Of a stretch of DNA of 64,000 nucleotides, positions 1 through 11,028 are shown piece by piece. Each line of letters begins with the position of its first letter. The first letter of the stretch is position 1. The stretch is from Microstegium vimineum (taxonomy: Eukaryota; Streptophyta; Magnoliopsida; Poales; Poaceae), in NCBI GenBank assembly GCA_022036555.1, contig CM039139.1:9374262-9438261 (forward strand), written 5' to 3'. A program made the translations under genes and the position numbers. The notes under the pieces are model-generated. The model was not told the origin of the DNA and made no database searches. It was given only the letters and a program-made list of their open reading frames with translations.

Positions 1-5
1 ATTGG

Positions 6-8
<3 letters not shown>

Positions 9-70
<62 letters not shown>
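9..70. repeat. (AT)n microsatellite
   Basis: An uninterrupted run of about 31 AT dinucleotides. Simple repeat with no other content. Confidence 0.97.
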
Positions 71-73
<3 letters not shown>

Positions 74-752
74 ATCTAGCAAGTATTTTTTATTATGTGT
101 AAAATTACCTGATATTTAAGATAATTTTTGTTCAGCCGCTAAATGACTTAGCCCGCTATAGCTTTTCTTAGCTTTTGACAGAGGCCGCCGCCGCTAAGAG
201 GCTTAGCCCTTTATTTAAAACTTTGATCAGGACTCGTGGAAGATGATTGCCACGTACTCGCGACGAATCTCAGTGCGCGAACACTGTCAGACGGCGAAGT
301 ATGACGGCGTGACTCCCGTGGCCACGCCGCGATGTCTGCAGATGTTTGCGACGGGTGGAGGCGGACTACCAGGCAGGTTGTTCCCGACCGTACTCCAATC
401 CTGTGCACTTCAAATTTGATGGGAGGATCCTAGTACCATTGGGTTTATGGGTTTTTTGACGTGGATCTGGCTATGAGGTGAATTGTATTTGGGGATCGAG
501 TGCTTTTATTATTTGTGATACCCTGACACAATCTTTTGTTTATGCACCAGTTTGGCGATCTAAATAGTTTAACTTGATGAATTTAGGAGTGTTCGATACT
601 TAGGAGTTGGTTCAGTACTGGTTTTTGCAAAGTTCGGACCATTTGGGGATTTTTGTTTGTAACGTAGAACTTTTGGGGAATTCTAGTGGATTGTCACCGT
701 GTTGTGGGTGTCTTGCGAGGGCATAGTATTGTTAATTCAGCTATTGTTAATA
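71..752. other. Low-copy DNA without a recognisable gene
   Basis: Mixed-composition sequence. A somewhat GC-rich patch near 180-410 gives short open frames on both strands that resemble nothing I recognise. No LTR ends, tRNA or convincing exon were found. Confidence 0.5.
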
Positions 753-925
753 CATGCATACCTTCAACTCCATAAAAGAGTTTCTAAAAAGGTTGATCAT
801 GGGAGGATATATCTCATATTGGAGTATTGTCGAGGTGATGACTTACATGCGTACCTTCAACAGTTCAACTCTATAAAAGAGTTTCTGAAAAAGTTGTTAA
901 GTATTTCATCCATCAGTTAGGCACA
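753..925 (+). pseudogene. Fragment of an ATG1-like autophagy serine/threonine kinase, frameshifted
   Basis: The frame reads GRIYLILEYCRGDDLHAYLQ at about 800-860, close to the hinge and start of the C-lobe of plant ATG1 kinases, which phosphorylate autophagy initiation factors. A few bases later the continuation lies in another frame (KRVSEKVVKYFIHQL), which matches the helix that follows in the same family. The segment coding HAYLQLHKRVSKKV occurs first at 753-796 and again, diverged, after the hinge, so a stretch of about 45 bp is duplicated. No glycine loop, HRD or DFG motif and no exon borders are present. This is a small dead fragment. Another kinase family with the same hinge is possible, but the run fits ATG1 best. 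Confidence 0.5.
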
Positions 926-1391
926 TGATTCGTCAATCGTCACTCTCCAATAATGGCAATAATCATCCAATAATATGGCAATGTCATCAGAAGGTGTGCT
1001 GAGAGAAGTTCATTTTTTACAGCTTTATAATACATTCAAAGCTTAATTTTTTTATGGAAATCTACATGGCGATATAGGCCGGCAGCCTGGCACAAACAAC
1101 TTCTGAAGTTCTTCGAAGAGCCAACATGTCCAGCAAGTTCTAATACAATGCATGATGTTCCAAGTTGTCTTCCAGATTATTGATGTTACATTTCCATCCA
1201 TTACATCTTAATTCTCTTTGGAACATTGGCATGGATAATATTTTTTCTAACAATTATATTTATGTAATTTAATCTCTAACAATCAAAATTTAAACTCTAC
1301 AAAAATAAATAGGTTAATTTATATAGCGTTCCCTAGAAAAAGTCGTAGCGTTAACACGAGAATTATACTAGTCTATTATAATGGTATACAT
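926..1391. other. AT-rich DNA without a recognisable gene
   Basis: No coding signal, LTR boundary or RNA gene seen. It lies between the kinase relic and the MITE-like element. Confidence 0.5.
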
Positions 1392-1687
1392 TGGCGGAGC
1401 CAAGGCCCGGCCACCTTGGGCCATAGGCCGGGCTCATGGCTGCCAGCTCTTTAGACCAAGCGTCATTCTAATGTTTATCAATTGTAGCATTTAGGTTTAT
1501 CTTTTAAGTTACATTATCTAAGTCGTGAACTGTGTACTAAAAATTCATTTAAATATTTTAATTTGAATCAATCATAGTTTTCTAATTTCATATGTATGTT
1601 TATAAAATATTTATGTGCATTGCTTGTCACGGTTAGCTTGGCGTTTTGTTACGTCGGGGCTCTTGAAAATTCCTGGCTCCGCCACGG
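1392..1687. mobile_element. MITE-like element with terminal inverted repeats
   Basis: The left end reads TGGCGGAGCCAAGG (1392-1405). The right end (1672-1684) reads, in reverse complement, TGGCGGAGCCAGG, so 11 bp match perfectly and the match extends beyond one extra base. It is flanked by near-identical 11-mers, ATGGTATACAT (1381-1391) and ATGGTATATAT (1688-1698), which look like a target duplication. The interior is AT-rich and non-coding, about 296 bp. This is a non-autonomous DNA transposon. The duplication length suggests a Mutator- or hAT-type source, but the superfamily is not settled. Confidence 0.6.
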
Positions 1688-1698
1688 ATGGTATATAT

Positions 1699-3137
1699 AG
1701 TAATGATAAATTACTTGGTACTCCGGATAAAATCCAAGAAAAAGGAAGGCTGAGGCTGTGAGTCAGGTGTTGATGCAGCCCTGTCTGTCTTCTGTTGAGT
1801 TGCACATCAACATGACAACCAATTAGAGGTCTAAATTCAAACCTATAGCTTAAGTCTCATTTTATTTGTTCGTGTTGATATCCCATTTAACTTTGCTCTT
1901 GATTACCAAGCGTACCCTAAGAAGACTTTACAGTTGCAATAATTTATTTTAGATCATTCATATAAAATCTAAACACAATGATTTTCATAAACTTCGTATA
2001 AACTTTTGACAAGCCTCCTAGGGTGGAGATGGGGACTCATGATTATACTGGTATATTTGCTAAGTCCAGCTGCGGGAAGTGGCAAAGCGTAACTACTCAC
2101 TTCGCATCAGCTGATCTGCTTGTGACTTTACGAGGACTTTCAAAATACTGCTCCTCGACCTCCAACGGATATTTTGATTAATAAAGTCTATAGGTCTCTC
2201 ATTATCGACGGATACACATCATCCACTACGGAAAAGTAGCGTTGCTAAGTTTTGAAATAAATTTAGAAAAATAATATTAGTGTGAAGTCTAGAATTTGAA
2301 TCGCAACTCAGAGTTAAATTATGCTCGATTCACACCGCCTCTGCTGCATAAGTAATGAAGATATTACTCAAACGTATCCAATGAAGCAGTCATGAAATAT
2401 TGGGTGAAAATATGATAAGGGTTTCGTGAGCATAAGACCAGTCTCAATGAAGAGGTGATAAGAGTTTCGTCCCTATGAAATTTTTTAACATTATTTTTAA
2501 CATACGAGAACATTATAAACTAGAATATGAAACTTACATAAAAAAATTTCCTAGGTAAAAAAAATGACGTCTCTATCTATATCTCTGTCTCTTTCTATCT
2601 TATTATTATATAAGGTTGTGCGCACTACGTACGCCAAGTCTATCCTACAGTAGACTTTGGAAGAAAAAACCATGCAGTGGATACTCTACCTTCCTACTCT
2701 ATTCAAGTGCACGGCCTCAGGAACGCTGCTCTTGGCGTAAGCGCTGGCGATCCTGGCGTACGAGCAGGCGAGTGCATGCAGAGGGGAGACAGGTTGTAGG
2801 CGGGCAGGAGAGGGAGTGCAAGCGGGTCCCACTGCTGTTATTACTTATTCAATGAAAAAAAAATATTATAACTAACAAACCAAATAATCAAATTAAATTC
2901 TGATTACACCATTAAATTGGTTTCAATAAATCCTTCAAAACAAGATCTCACATTGATATATTTAGATAAATTTTATTTATAAACATGTGGGCTCCACTAT
3001 TAGTAGTTGATATATCTATGAGATATAGAGGATAATGAGTGCGGAAGAAATATGTATAGAGAAAAAAATCTCGCTGACTGGGATAAAATATTTCTTTTAG
3101 ATGATGAATATAGAGGATGAAGAGTGCAGATAGCCTA
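1699..3137. other. Non-coding DNA, no confident feature
   Basis: Mostly AT-rich with poly-A and CT-rich patches. Short open frames here (for example 2616-2855) have low-complexity translations and resemble no protein I know. The repeated wording near 3020 and 3105 hints at a further MITE, but I could not fix its ends. Confidence 0.4.
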
Positions 3138-4140
3138 AAAGGTGTTGAATGTGTGCAATTTGTGAGCAGTGGCAAGATAGGTATAGATAGGCCTGCACAG
3201 CCAGTGGCACAAGCCTCATCCCGAGCAGCACAGCCACCTAAGGGTGGCAGTGCCGCTGTGAAGGGCGGCAGTACCGCTCCTCGCAGAAAAGGGAAGGTCA
3301 CCTATACTTCCTCTGCCCACAACAAGCACACCAAGGAAGTTTACATGGTGAAGAATGAGGTGTAGAAACCAAAGAGAACTATTTGGGCCACCCTAAATAG
3401 ATATTCATATCATTCAAAGGTCCAAGCATCTCACCAAAGTTTGAGCTCTTGTTTCATATTGAAAAACAACAACAAGGGTGAAGTGATTGCCAAATATATT
3501 GACAATTAAAGAAATATTTATCTCAATGCTTTTATTTGGGTTCCAAAGACTCTTGTTACGAACATGTAAGGCCCCAAGAATACTTGGGGACCTAAATTAA
3601 GGAACTAAACTTGTTTTGTAGGCATACTCCTCTGGTGGATCAAGTTGGGTGCTTGATAGTGGATGTACAAATCATATGACCGGAGAAATGAGTATGTTCT
3701 CTTCATATTCCCCTATGACCAACTCTAGTGAGAACATTGCCTTTGGAGACAACTCAAAGGGGGATGTGATTGGTCTTGGTAAAGTTGTTATAACTCTAGA
3801 ACATTCAATTTCTAATGTTTTACATGTTGATTCGTTGAGTTACAACTTGATGTCCGTTTTACAACTTTATGAGATTGGCTACAATTGTCTCTTTATGGAT
3901 AAGGGTGTTGAAGTCTTTAGGAGGGAGGATTCCTCTATTATCTTTACGGGTCGTTTGAAGGGCAAACTTTACCTAGTTGATTTCAACAAAAGTAAGTCTA
4001 AGCTTGAGACTTGTTAAGTGGCAAAATCTTGCATGAGTTGGCTTTGGCATCACCGACTAGCTCATGTTGGGATGAGGAACTTGGCCAAACTCTTAAAGAA
4101 TGAACACATTCTTGGACTGACGAATGTTCACTTTGAGAAA
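3138..4140 (+). pseudogene. Fragment S: Sirevirus-type Copia gag linker, protease and pre-integrase region
   Basis: The sequence tracks element E at about 20690-21655. It has the gag-protease linker (IECV-like start, then KPAQ-like text), an aspartic protease with LDSGCTNHM at 3652, and the pre-integrase segment with HHRLAHVGM at 4050-4076. A stop codon at 4015-4017 lies where E reads through. Homology ends after NVHFEK near 4140, just before the integrase zinc-binding cysteines. There are no LTRs, primer site or RT. It is a truncated relic of the same family as E, in the same orientation. The linker carries GGCAGTGCC-type motifs at 3246-3277 like those of E. Confidence 0.85.
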
Positions 4141-4210
4141 TTCGAAATAGATTTTTTAAAACAATTTTTCGCACCTTTCTCCCAACCAAGCTCCAACCCC
4201 AATAAGAAGC
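4141..4210. other. Short unassigned spacer
   Basis: Seventy bases between fragment S and the outer end of LTR A. GAAGC at 4206-4210 would be the left target duplication of element A, but its partner is not in the window. Confidence 0.4.
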
Positions 4211-5110
4211 CGAAAGGTCCTAGATGGCTAGAGGGGGGGGGGTGAATAGCCTATTAAAAAATATACAACCCACTAGAGCAAAGGTTAGAATAACACTTAA
4301 GTGAAGCTTTTTGGTCTAGCTCTACTAGGAGTGCAAAGCCACCTATCCAAGCAATTCTAGTTAACTAAGTGCCTAACACACAATAGCAAGAACCTAAGGC
4401 ACTTAGCTCAAGCTAGCAAGAACAACTAACAAAGGAACTAACTAGTAAGCTTAACTAGACAAGGCTAACAAAGCAAGAGATGAAAGAAAGTAAATACAAG
4501 AGAGGAGGTGATTGATATACCGATGCCTTGAGATGGATGAATACCAATATGAAGAACCAATCACAATATGAGATCACCAAGAGTAGCCGGGAGACAATGG
4601 TTGACACAATATTTTTTCTCCCGAGGTTCACTTGGTTGCCACCAAGCTAGTCCCCATTGTGTCGACTACTCAAGTGGTGATTCGGTGGCTAATAGGCAAT
4701 CACAAGCCTAGCCCACTACACGAGCGCCACAAGAATCCACCCAAATGAGAGTAACTCAATTACACAAGCAATCCACTAGAGTTACCCTTTGGCGCTCCGC
4801 CGAGGTGGGTACAAGCCCTCTCACAATCGCCGAAGCCGGCCGCGAACAATCACCAACACGCGCCGAAGCTTCCTCAATCATCAAGCCGTCTAGGTGTTGG
4901 AAAACACCAAGAATAACAAGAAATCCCGCGGCGATGACGATGACCAAGTGCCACTAATATGCAATGCAATGATCAAAGCACTTGGATCACTCAAACTCTC
5001 ACAAGAATGCAATTGAAGCAAAGAGAGATGAGTTGGGGGCTATCTGAAGCAATCACAAAGTATGAGAATGAATGGGAGGTGCAAGAGAGTTGCCCAAAGG
5101 CCGGCTAAAA

Positions 5111-5120
5111 CATATTTATA
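5111..5120 (-). promoter_or_regulatory. TATA box of LTR A
   Basis: TATAAATATG on the minus strand, in the expected part of the LTR, with the palindrome cluster (5168-5600) upstream of it in transcription sense. Confidence 0.6.
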
Positions 5121-5167
5121 GCCAATCTCAAACAACTAGCCGTTTTGCCCCAACTCCACACTTTCCC

Positions 5168-5600
5168 GCGTGGCTCCGGACGCACATAGAGAGGGGGTCC
5201 AGACCATTGCGCATGCGTCCGGACCCTCTGTCATTTGAAACTGCCTATTCGCGCCTTCACCAGCTGCTGCCACGTCGCCTCTGGAGGCTCGCAATAGTGC
5301 CAGTCTGGACAAAACACATCGAGCGTCCGGACTCTATGCAGAGCCAATCCAGAGAGCACAAAACATCCGGACGCTCGTCCGGGGTTCATCGTCCGGACGA
5401 CACTTAGCGTCCGGACCTTCCAACAGAGAGGTCCAGTAAGCTCCAATCATTCGGACGCGTGTCCGGAGTCAGCGTCCGGACACACATCAGCGTCCGGACC
5501 CTCTGTCCACCGAAGGCCGAGGCTAGGGTATGCCTCCGGACACGCCGCCATTGGTCCGGACTGCATCTTGCTAGCGTTCGGACCTGCGTCCGGAGCTCTT
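5168..5600. repeat. Cluster of GTCCGGAC-type palindromic motifs
   Basis: More than a dozen copies of CCGGAC/GTCCGG, several as full GTCCGGAC or CGTCCGGAC, spaced 10-60 bp apart, for example around 5216, 5327, 5370, 5391, 5409, 5475 and 5496. Palindrome arrays in LTRs have been described for Sireviruses. Here they lie upstream of the LTR TATA box. Confidence 0.85.
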
Positions 5601-5767
5601 CTGAGTACCAAACCGAGCTGTCACTTCTTCTTCAAGTCTTCATATGCTAACACAAGTTGTTCCATCCACTTATGCTCAGTGTTAGCCTTCACATTATATT
5701 TTCTTGGACTTAAGTTCATTTTCATGTCACTTAGGTTCATTTTAAGTATGCAATGCAAATGACCTAG

Positions 5768-7024
5768 TGTCGGTGTTATGACCCGGGGGTCAAGACCACC
5801 AACGAGTAAATTTGTATATCGCGTGCTCCCTCTCTCAGACGTGATGCAAGATGAACACAAGATTTATCCTGGTTCGGGAAAAGAAGGCCCTACGTCCAGC
5901 GGGGGAGGATGACTTGTATTATCTCGCACCCAAAGCGTGCTCGTACAGGGGGGTACAAGCAGTGTTACACGGAGTCGGCCACCCGAGGGGTCGATCGAGC
6001 GGCGTGGTGTGTGTGTATGGTGTGGTCTAGGGTCCCTGAGAACCAAAGTCGGATCAGAGTCCTAGATGAAGGGGGAGCCGACCGAGAGAGACTCCGTTCT
6101 CCTCTTGAAATCGGGAAGAAGAAGTCCCCAAAGAGAAACCTGGAAAGAGAAGTCTCGAAAGAGCCCCCCTCATCTACCTCGGCGTCCCCCTTTTATAGAC
6201 CAAGGGAGAGACTCGAGGGTACAGGGTCCTAATAGTAGAAGTATGGGCGGCGCATCCACGACACAGTGTTGGCGAAGAGACATCGAGCACTGTGGCGACG
6301 TGGTCTTCCCATCCTTCAGGCGTCCCCGGTCGTGGCATCAGTAGAAGTCGTCGCAGTACAATATTCGCAGGCGGGCACGAGTCCCATGGCCGAAGCGGGA
6401 CGGGGCGGATGGGACGTCTTCCGTACCGGAGTTGTTGAAGAGGAGGGGGTCGAGCTCTCGGTCGAGGGGGGGTCGAGCCCCGTATGACTCTGTCACGTTC
6501 CCGAAGCCGTTGTCGAGGGTCGCACTGTTCACTTTCCGAGGGGTACTGTAGAAGTCCGTACTTGCGTAGTGGCGGCAGTGGCGGCACAGTCGACGGGAGT
6601 CGGGACTGGACAGGGAGTTGGCGGATTTGACAGTGGACGCAGGCGCCCATGTTGTCAGGTGGGTTTACTTTTACCCATGACGGAGTGGTTGGGTTAATCG
6701 AGCCCTCGTCCGCCGACGGTGCCTGGAAGGTCGAGGCGTCGACGGGTTGAGGGGGTCGACGTCGAGGTAGAGGCCGGGGGGTCGTTCGTCCGACCCCTCG
6801 TCCGTCGTCGAGGTGAAGCCGGGGGGTCGTTCGTCCGACCCCTCGTCCGTCGTCGAGGTGAAGCCAGGGGAGTGGCTGGTTTCCGCAGTCGGTGTAGCGG
6901 GGGCCCTCGATTGATGGGCCGCGTCTTACCGAACAGTAGGCTGATCCTTGCCTTAAAAATGGTTGCTATGTTTAGCGTTAATTTATCGAAGGGTTTAGGG
7001 TACCCCTTACCTTCGTACCCGACA
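5768..7024 (-). mobile_element. Solo LTR, Tat-type Gypsy (same family as P), with TSD CCTAG
   Basis: The plus strand runs TGTCGGTGTTATGACC to GTACCCGACA, 1257 bp, flanked by perfect CCTAG duplications (5763-5767 and 7025-7029). No internal region, purine tract or primer site follows either end, so it is a solo LTR. Orientation is inferred from element P, where the same LTR adjoins a minus-strand purine tract, and from the minus-strand TATA box (ttttatag, 6191-6198). Its removal rejoins LTR A colinearly with LTR O. Confidence 0.92.
6773..6862. repeat. Two 45-bp tandem repeats with hairpin arms
   Basis: Two near-identical 45-bp units (GTCGTTCGTC begins at 6781 and again at 6826). Each holds the inverted repeat GGGTCG-N6-CGACCC. 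Comparable hairpins recur in LTR P at 63208-63282. Confidence 0.8.
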
Positions 7025-7224
7025 CCTAGTGACACATGATAACCGTAATTGACATGAGTTTTCCCTTCTTGATAGTATGGCTATCTATCCTAAAGGTGAT
7101 AACACTCTCTATAGTGTCTTGATCACTAAACCAAAAAATGGCCCTATGATATACCTTTTCCTTGAGCCATTTTTGTTTTTCTCTTTCTTATTTTCCTTAG
7201 TCATGGAGCACTTGATCCATCATG

Positions 7225-8466
7225 TGAAGGAATACGAGGTTGCTACGCTAGCCGGAAAACAAAACTTTTCGACCTCATAAACCAGGATCTACTGCTAGTT
7301 ACAGGTTACGGGATTACCACTAGACGCGCAGGTGCAGCGGAAGACGACTTGATGTAGTCGTGCGCATCGCAACAGGCAGTGCAGTTGCATGGTCGTCCGT
7401 CTCAACGTCCCCTTCACGCGGTTCGTCCTTGTGCTCCAGATGCAGCACCTCCGAGGAATCCCACACGTGCAGGGAGGAAGCGTTGCGCCTCCGGACTGCT
7501 AGGTCCGCGAGGAGCAAAAGGCGCGAGCGTGGGGAGGCGACGGCGGCTGCCAAAAGGCGTGGATCAATCTTGCCCCGCGCCCACCCCTTGCTTATATAGG
7601 CGTCCTGACGAGCTCCCACGTTGGAGGCCCATTAGTAACCCTAAACCTAGTCTAATTCGGGTCCAACCCGAATTAGGCTTCCAGCCCTTTAAGCGTGCGA
7701 CCCTATGGGCTCACGCATACATAGACATGGCCCAAGTACTCTTACTCGCCCAATAGTTGATAGCGGCCTCTAGCAAGGCGTGTTAACTCCTATGCATATG
7801 CTATGATCATATCAGACGAACCACTATGACCATGTACAAGTTATTCCCTTCGCCACTCAATATATGGTTCAACTCGTGGGTTAACACTTAACCCAAGCAT
7901 GGCCATGCATTTGTTGATCCAATCACATGAGTGATCCAGTGATATCTCTCTCACTAAGAGAGGGGCAAATTCCATCTTGATTGTCTATGTCTCATAGCAT
8001 GTTTCCCGACCACCCAATGACCACCTTTATAACTACCCAATAACGGAGTAGCGTTTGATAGTCCCTAAGTAGATCGTTTCACATCTTGAGTACATACCAC
8101 AATCTTAGGTCTAAGGACATAACGTACATGACATGAATAGAGACTTTCTCTTGTTGGGTCAGTCCAGCCTACATGTCTCACATGTGCCCACATTATTAGT
8201 TTGACATCTCCATGTCTATGACTTGTGAAACATAGCCATCAACTAATACATGTGCTGGTCTAATATTCAAGTGTGCTCTTACAAGAATGCCGACCAGGGA
8301 CAACTTTTAGAATAACCATTCAGGTAATTGAGTTCCACAAACAATTCACATAATCGTCAATCAATACTAGTTGTCTATAATGGATATTCAAAGAACACTT
8401 TATTAATCATGGATACAATCAGAATATAATTATCTACATGATCAGCTCTAGGACATATTCCTAACA
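7225..8466 (-). mobile_element. Solo LTR, Angela/BARE-like Copia, with TSD TCATG
   Basis: The minus strand begins TGTTAGGAATATGTCCTAG, close to the start of Angela/BARE LTRs, and ends CGTATTCCTTCA. The 1242-bp LTR is flanked by perfect TCATG copies (7220-7224 and 8467-8471). A minus-strand TATA box (CCTATATAAG, 7591-7600) precedes a GC-rich leader. It is nested in LTR A and has no internal domain attached. Confidence 0.9.
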
Positions 8467-8585
8467 TCATGATCCTTCATCTAGCTCCACTTGTCAAGTT
8501 GGATCATCCTATCTTAATCATACACTTAGTAATAGGGTTAGTCCATAGGTTTCATCAATTAACCAAAACCAAACTTGGGCTTTCA

Positions 8586-9480
8586 ATCTCCCCCTTTTTG
8601 GTAATTGATGACAACCTTTCACAAATGAATATATTGAATGAAAAATTCAACTTTGGTAGTATTATCTCCCTCTACATATGTGATATATGAGTTTGGTTCA
8701 TTTTGATCACATATGAATGAATAGGAATTGTGGGAGAGTGAATGCTACCAAATGATGCTAAGGTATAAGGGATGGACCTTTGAAGCGTGATACCAATCAG
8801 AGTGCAATATTATACCATCCTTAGAACCATGAATGTCTAGAAACCACTTGAAAGACAAACTTGAAAGAACTAGATACCACTTGGAAATAATACACATACC
8901 TAATCATGCTAGTTCTTCAAGCACCATATCATTTAAGTTTCTAGCATTCACCACACAAGCATGTCATGAATTTAAATACATATGCAAACAAGCACTTATG
9001 AATGCACAAAGATATACAACAACTTTATTCATAGGCTTGCTCCCCCTACTTGTGTGCCTATGATTTTCAAAAAATTTCAATATTTCTTTGTGACTACTTA
9101 CTTCTCCCCCTTTGTCATCTATTATCACAAAAGTTTTGATTATTGGAGAGAAGCTTAGGTGTGGTTCAATCTAGATTACTTGCCCCAAATATTTAACTTG
9201 GTTTAAACCACAGACAAGCTTGTTCACACATCCTACAATGGTTATCTTGCTCATGTTGAGCTAAAAACTTGAAGTTCATATTCTAGATCAAACTTTAGGA
9301 TTGCAAGCCTACAAACATGTCATATGCTACCACTAGATCATAGAGACATAGAAGCAATAGTGGTACCATATAAGCATCAAGTTCATTTGATTTTCATGAA
9401 TGAGCCTAATAAAGTGATGTCTAGATGCACTAACAAGTCCTAATAATGGATGAATGACATGTCAAACAACTTGTACCTTG
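8586..9480 (-). mobile_element. Sirevirus A internal 3' region with repeated polypurine tracts
   Basis: Untranslated 3' part of minus-strand element A. Purine tracts of the GGGGGAGA type occur next to the LTR (8586-8598, plus strand atctccccc) and again at about 9039-9047 and 9103-9113. Multiple purine tracts are a described Sirevirus trait. No protein is recognisable. The region is interrupted by solo LTR B and continues at 10993. Confidence 0.75.
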
Positions 9481-9667
9481 CTTTGTGTTGACGGTAATTA
9501 CGAGCTATTTTGTCACCATCAAAATACCGTCAACATCCTCATATTCAAAGGAAAACAAGCATAACCTGAACATATTGTGCCAAATAACTAGTTCCACATG
9601 TCCCATGACTATTTGATGCAGGTAATGACAAATGGGGATATTTGGGAGCTAGTGGGCCCACATAGGG

Positions 9668-10032
9668 GGTCGGCCGACCACCCTGTGGCCCACTAGGCCT
9701 CCCAAGCCTCCATGATCCAAGATCCACCCTCTAGATCACTCTCTACCCCTTGGATCCAAGTGAATCTCTTCTCAATGGCTCAGATTTACATCACACGGAT
9801 CCATGGGCCCACATCAAGAAGATTAACGTGACAACTCAACTCAGAACCGACATCCAAGCCATATGACAGGTGGGACCAGTGGCCAGGAATCAGAGGTGGG
9901 CCTGAGACCCCACATGGGGGTCGACCGACCTATAGGTGGGGCCCACAAGGCCACCACTTGGCCTCTTACCTGTAGGCCACCATCTAGAAAGTCCAGGAGG
10001 GCCCACAGGGCAGCAAGGGCGGTCAGCCGACC
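9668..10032. repeat. Three GGTCGGCCGACC-type palindromes in LTR B
   Basis: 9668-9679 is a perfect 12-bp palindrome. 9919-9930 (GGTCGACCGACC) and 10021-10032 (GGTCAGCCGACC) differ by one base each. All lie upstream of the TATA box at 10203. Confidence 0.9.
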
Positions 10033-10202
10033 GTCCATAGGGCGGTTTCACCCCCTCAACCGCCTCACTCACTCCCCACATGATGGAAATCGACACCCTT
10101 GATCCTTAGGCAGTTCTAAAGTCGGTTGGATCCAATGGTGGTTGATGAAGGTGACGTGGATCGCTGACGTGGCACCGGAGTAGCCCCTACTCTACCTCTA
10201 GC

Positions 10203-10210
10203 TATAAATA
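10203..10210 (+). promoter_or_regulatory. TATA box of LTR B
   Basis: TATAAATA followed by a leader with the conserved text found at the same place in LTR H (51965-51972). Confidence 0.7.
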
Positions 10211-11028
10211 GACCCCTAGAGCTCCCTTCTCATTCATGCCTCATTGGAGAAACACTACTCCTTAGTCTCTTAGCGAAGCTCTCTAGTAGTGCTCTGCTGG
10301 TTGGAGGAGAGTGAAGGAAGTCTTCTGGAGAAAGTCCTAGGCCTGTCGGGAATCTTCTCCGGAGTTCTTCCTCAGCGGATGCGACTCTCTTGTAAGTTTA
10401 GCACTTGTAAGTGACTTCTTCTGAGTTCTTTATAGTATTCAGTATTCTAAATTTGGTTTAGCTGTTATACACTTTTCCTGCATGTTCATCGCTTTGCTCT
10501 GAGTAAAGTGCTTTAATCTTAGGCCAAGGTTAAAGTAGTAAGAATAGTGTAGACGTGGTGTCTAGGCTAGATCTTACCTTTGTAAACCGCTTATCGTGCA
10601 GATTGTTTGTGGATGCTAGTAGAAAGTGACAGCTCTATCTAGCCTTTGTATTCCACCACACGTGTCAGATAAGTTCTTAAAAGGTAGGGCTTCAATACAA
10701 CTTGATGACGCGGTCCGGTTAGAGTTTTGCCCTCTTTCTAATCTATCCCGTCGCCTCCTACAAGAGAAGGGCTGATAAAGCCAGTATAACCAGCTATACC
10801 TTGTTAGAATACTTTTCTATATCGAACCTTTCTACCCAATTATCATAGTCTCCCTTGATCCATCATAGGACTTAGATCACTTCTCGTTCCCTGTGGAAAA
10901 TACGATACCTGGAATACTCCCGGTGAAAGCTACCTTGACAACCGTACGCTTGCGGTCTTTTTCTGTTTGCCACCTTTGGTGTCAACACTTTGCTCGAAGG
11001 AGAGGCATGTCATATATATGGGGGTGCA

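Larger units (their letters stand above)
4211..8585 (-). mobile_element. LTR A: 3' LTR of a minus-strand Sirevirus, split by two solo LTRs
   Basis: Read on the minus strand it runs from TGAAAGCCCAAG (ending at 8585) to GGACCTTTCG at 4211, where the expected final A is mutated to G. The adjoining internal side has a purine tract of the AAAGGGGGAGAT type, which marks this as the 3' LTR. The same LTR type occurs uninterrupted at 60161-62048, and comparing the two shows that 5768-7029 and 7225-8471 are later insertions. A TATA box on the minus strand lies at 5111-5120. The segment 5168-5600 is packed with GTCCGGAC-type palindromes, a known trait of Sirevirus LTRs. Confidence 0.85.
9486..10987 (+). 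mobile_element. Solo LTR B, Tat/Athila-type Gypsy (same family as H), TSD CTTTG
   Basis: Runs TGTTGACGGTAATTACGAGC to TGTCAACA, 1502 bp, with perfect CTTTG duplications (9481-9485 and 10988-10992). It is near-identical in layout to the 3' LTR of element H (51261-52765). The TATA box TATAAATA is at 10203-10210. Palindromes lie at 9668-9679 (GGTCGGCCGACC), 9919-9930 and 10021-10032. GTGGGCCCAC-type sites, which resemble TCP factor sites, also occur. Confidence 0.93.

Noticed and set aside
211..408. Minus-strand open frame in the left flank
   Set aside because: Considered as an N-terminal kinase piece to go with the ATG1 relic, but it shows no glycine loop or other kinase text.
2616..3301. Short open frames on both strands before fragment S
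   Set aside because: Low-complexity translations. The minus-strand frame overlaps the Sirevirus fragment and is a shadow.
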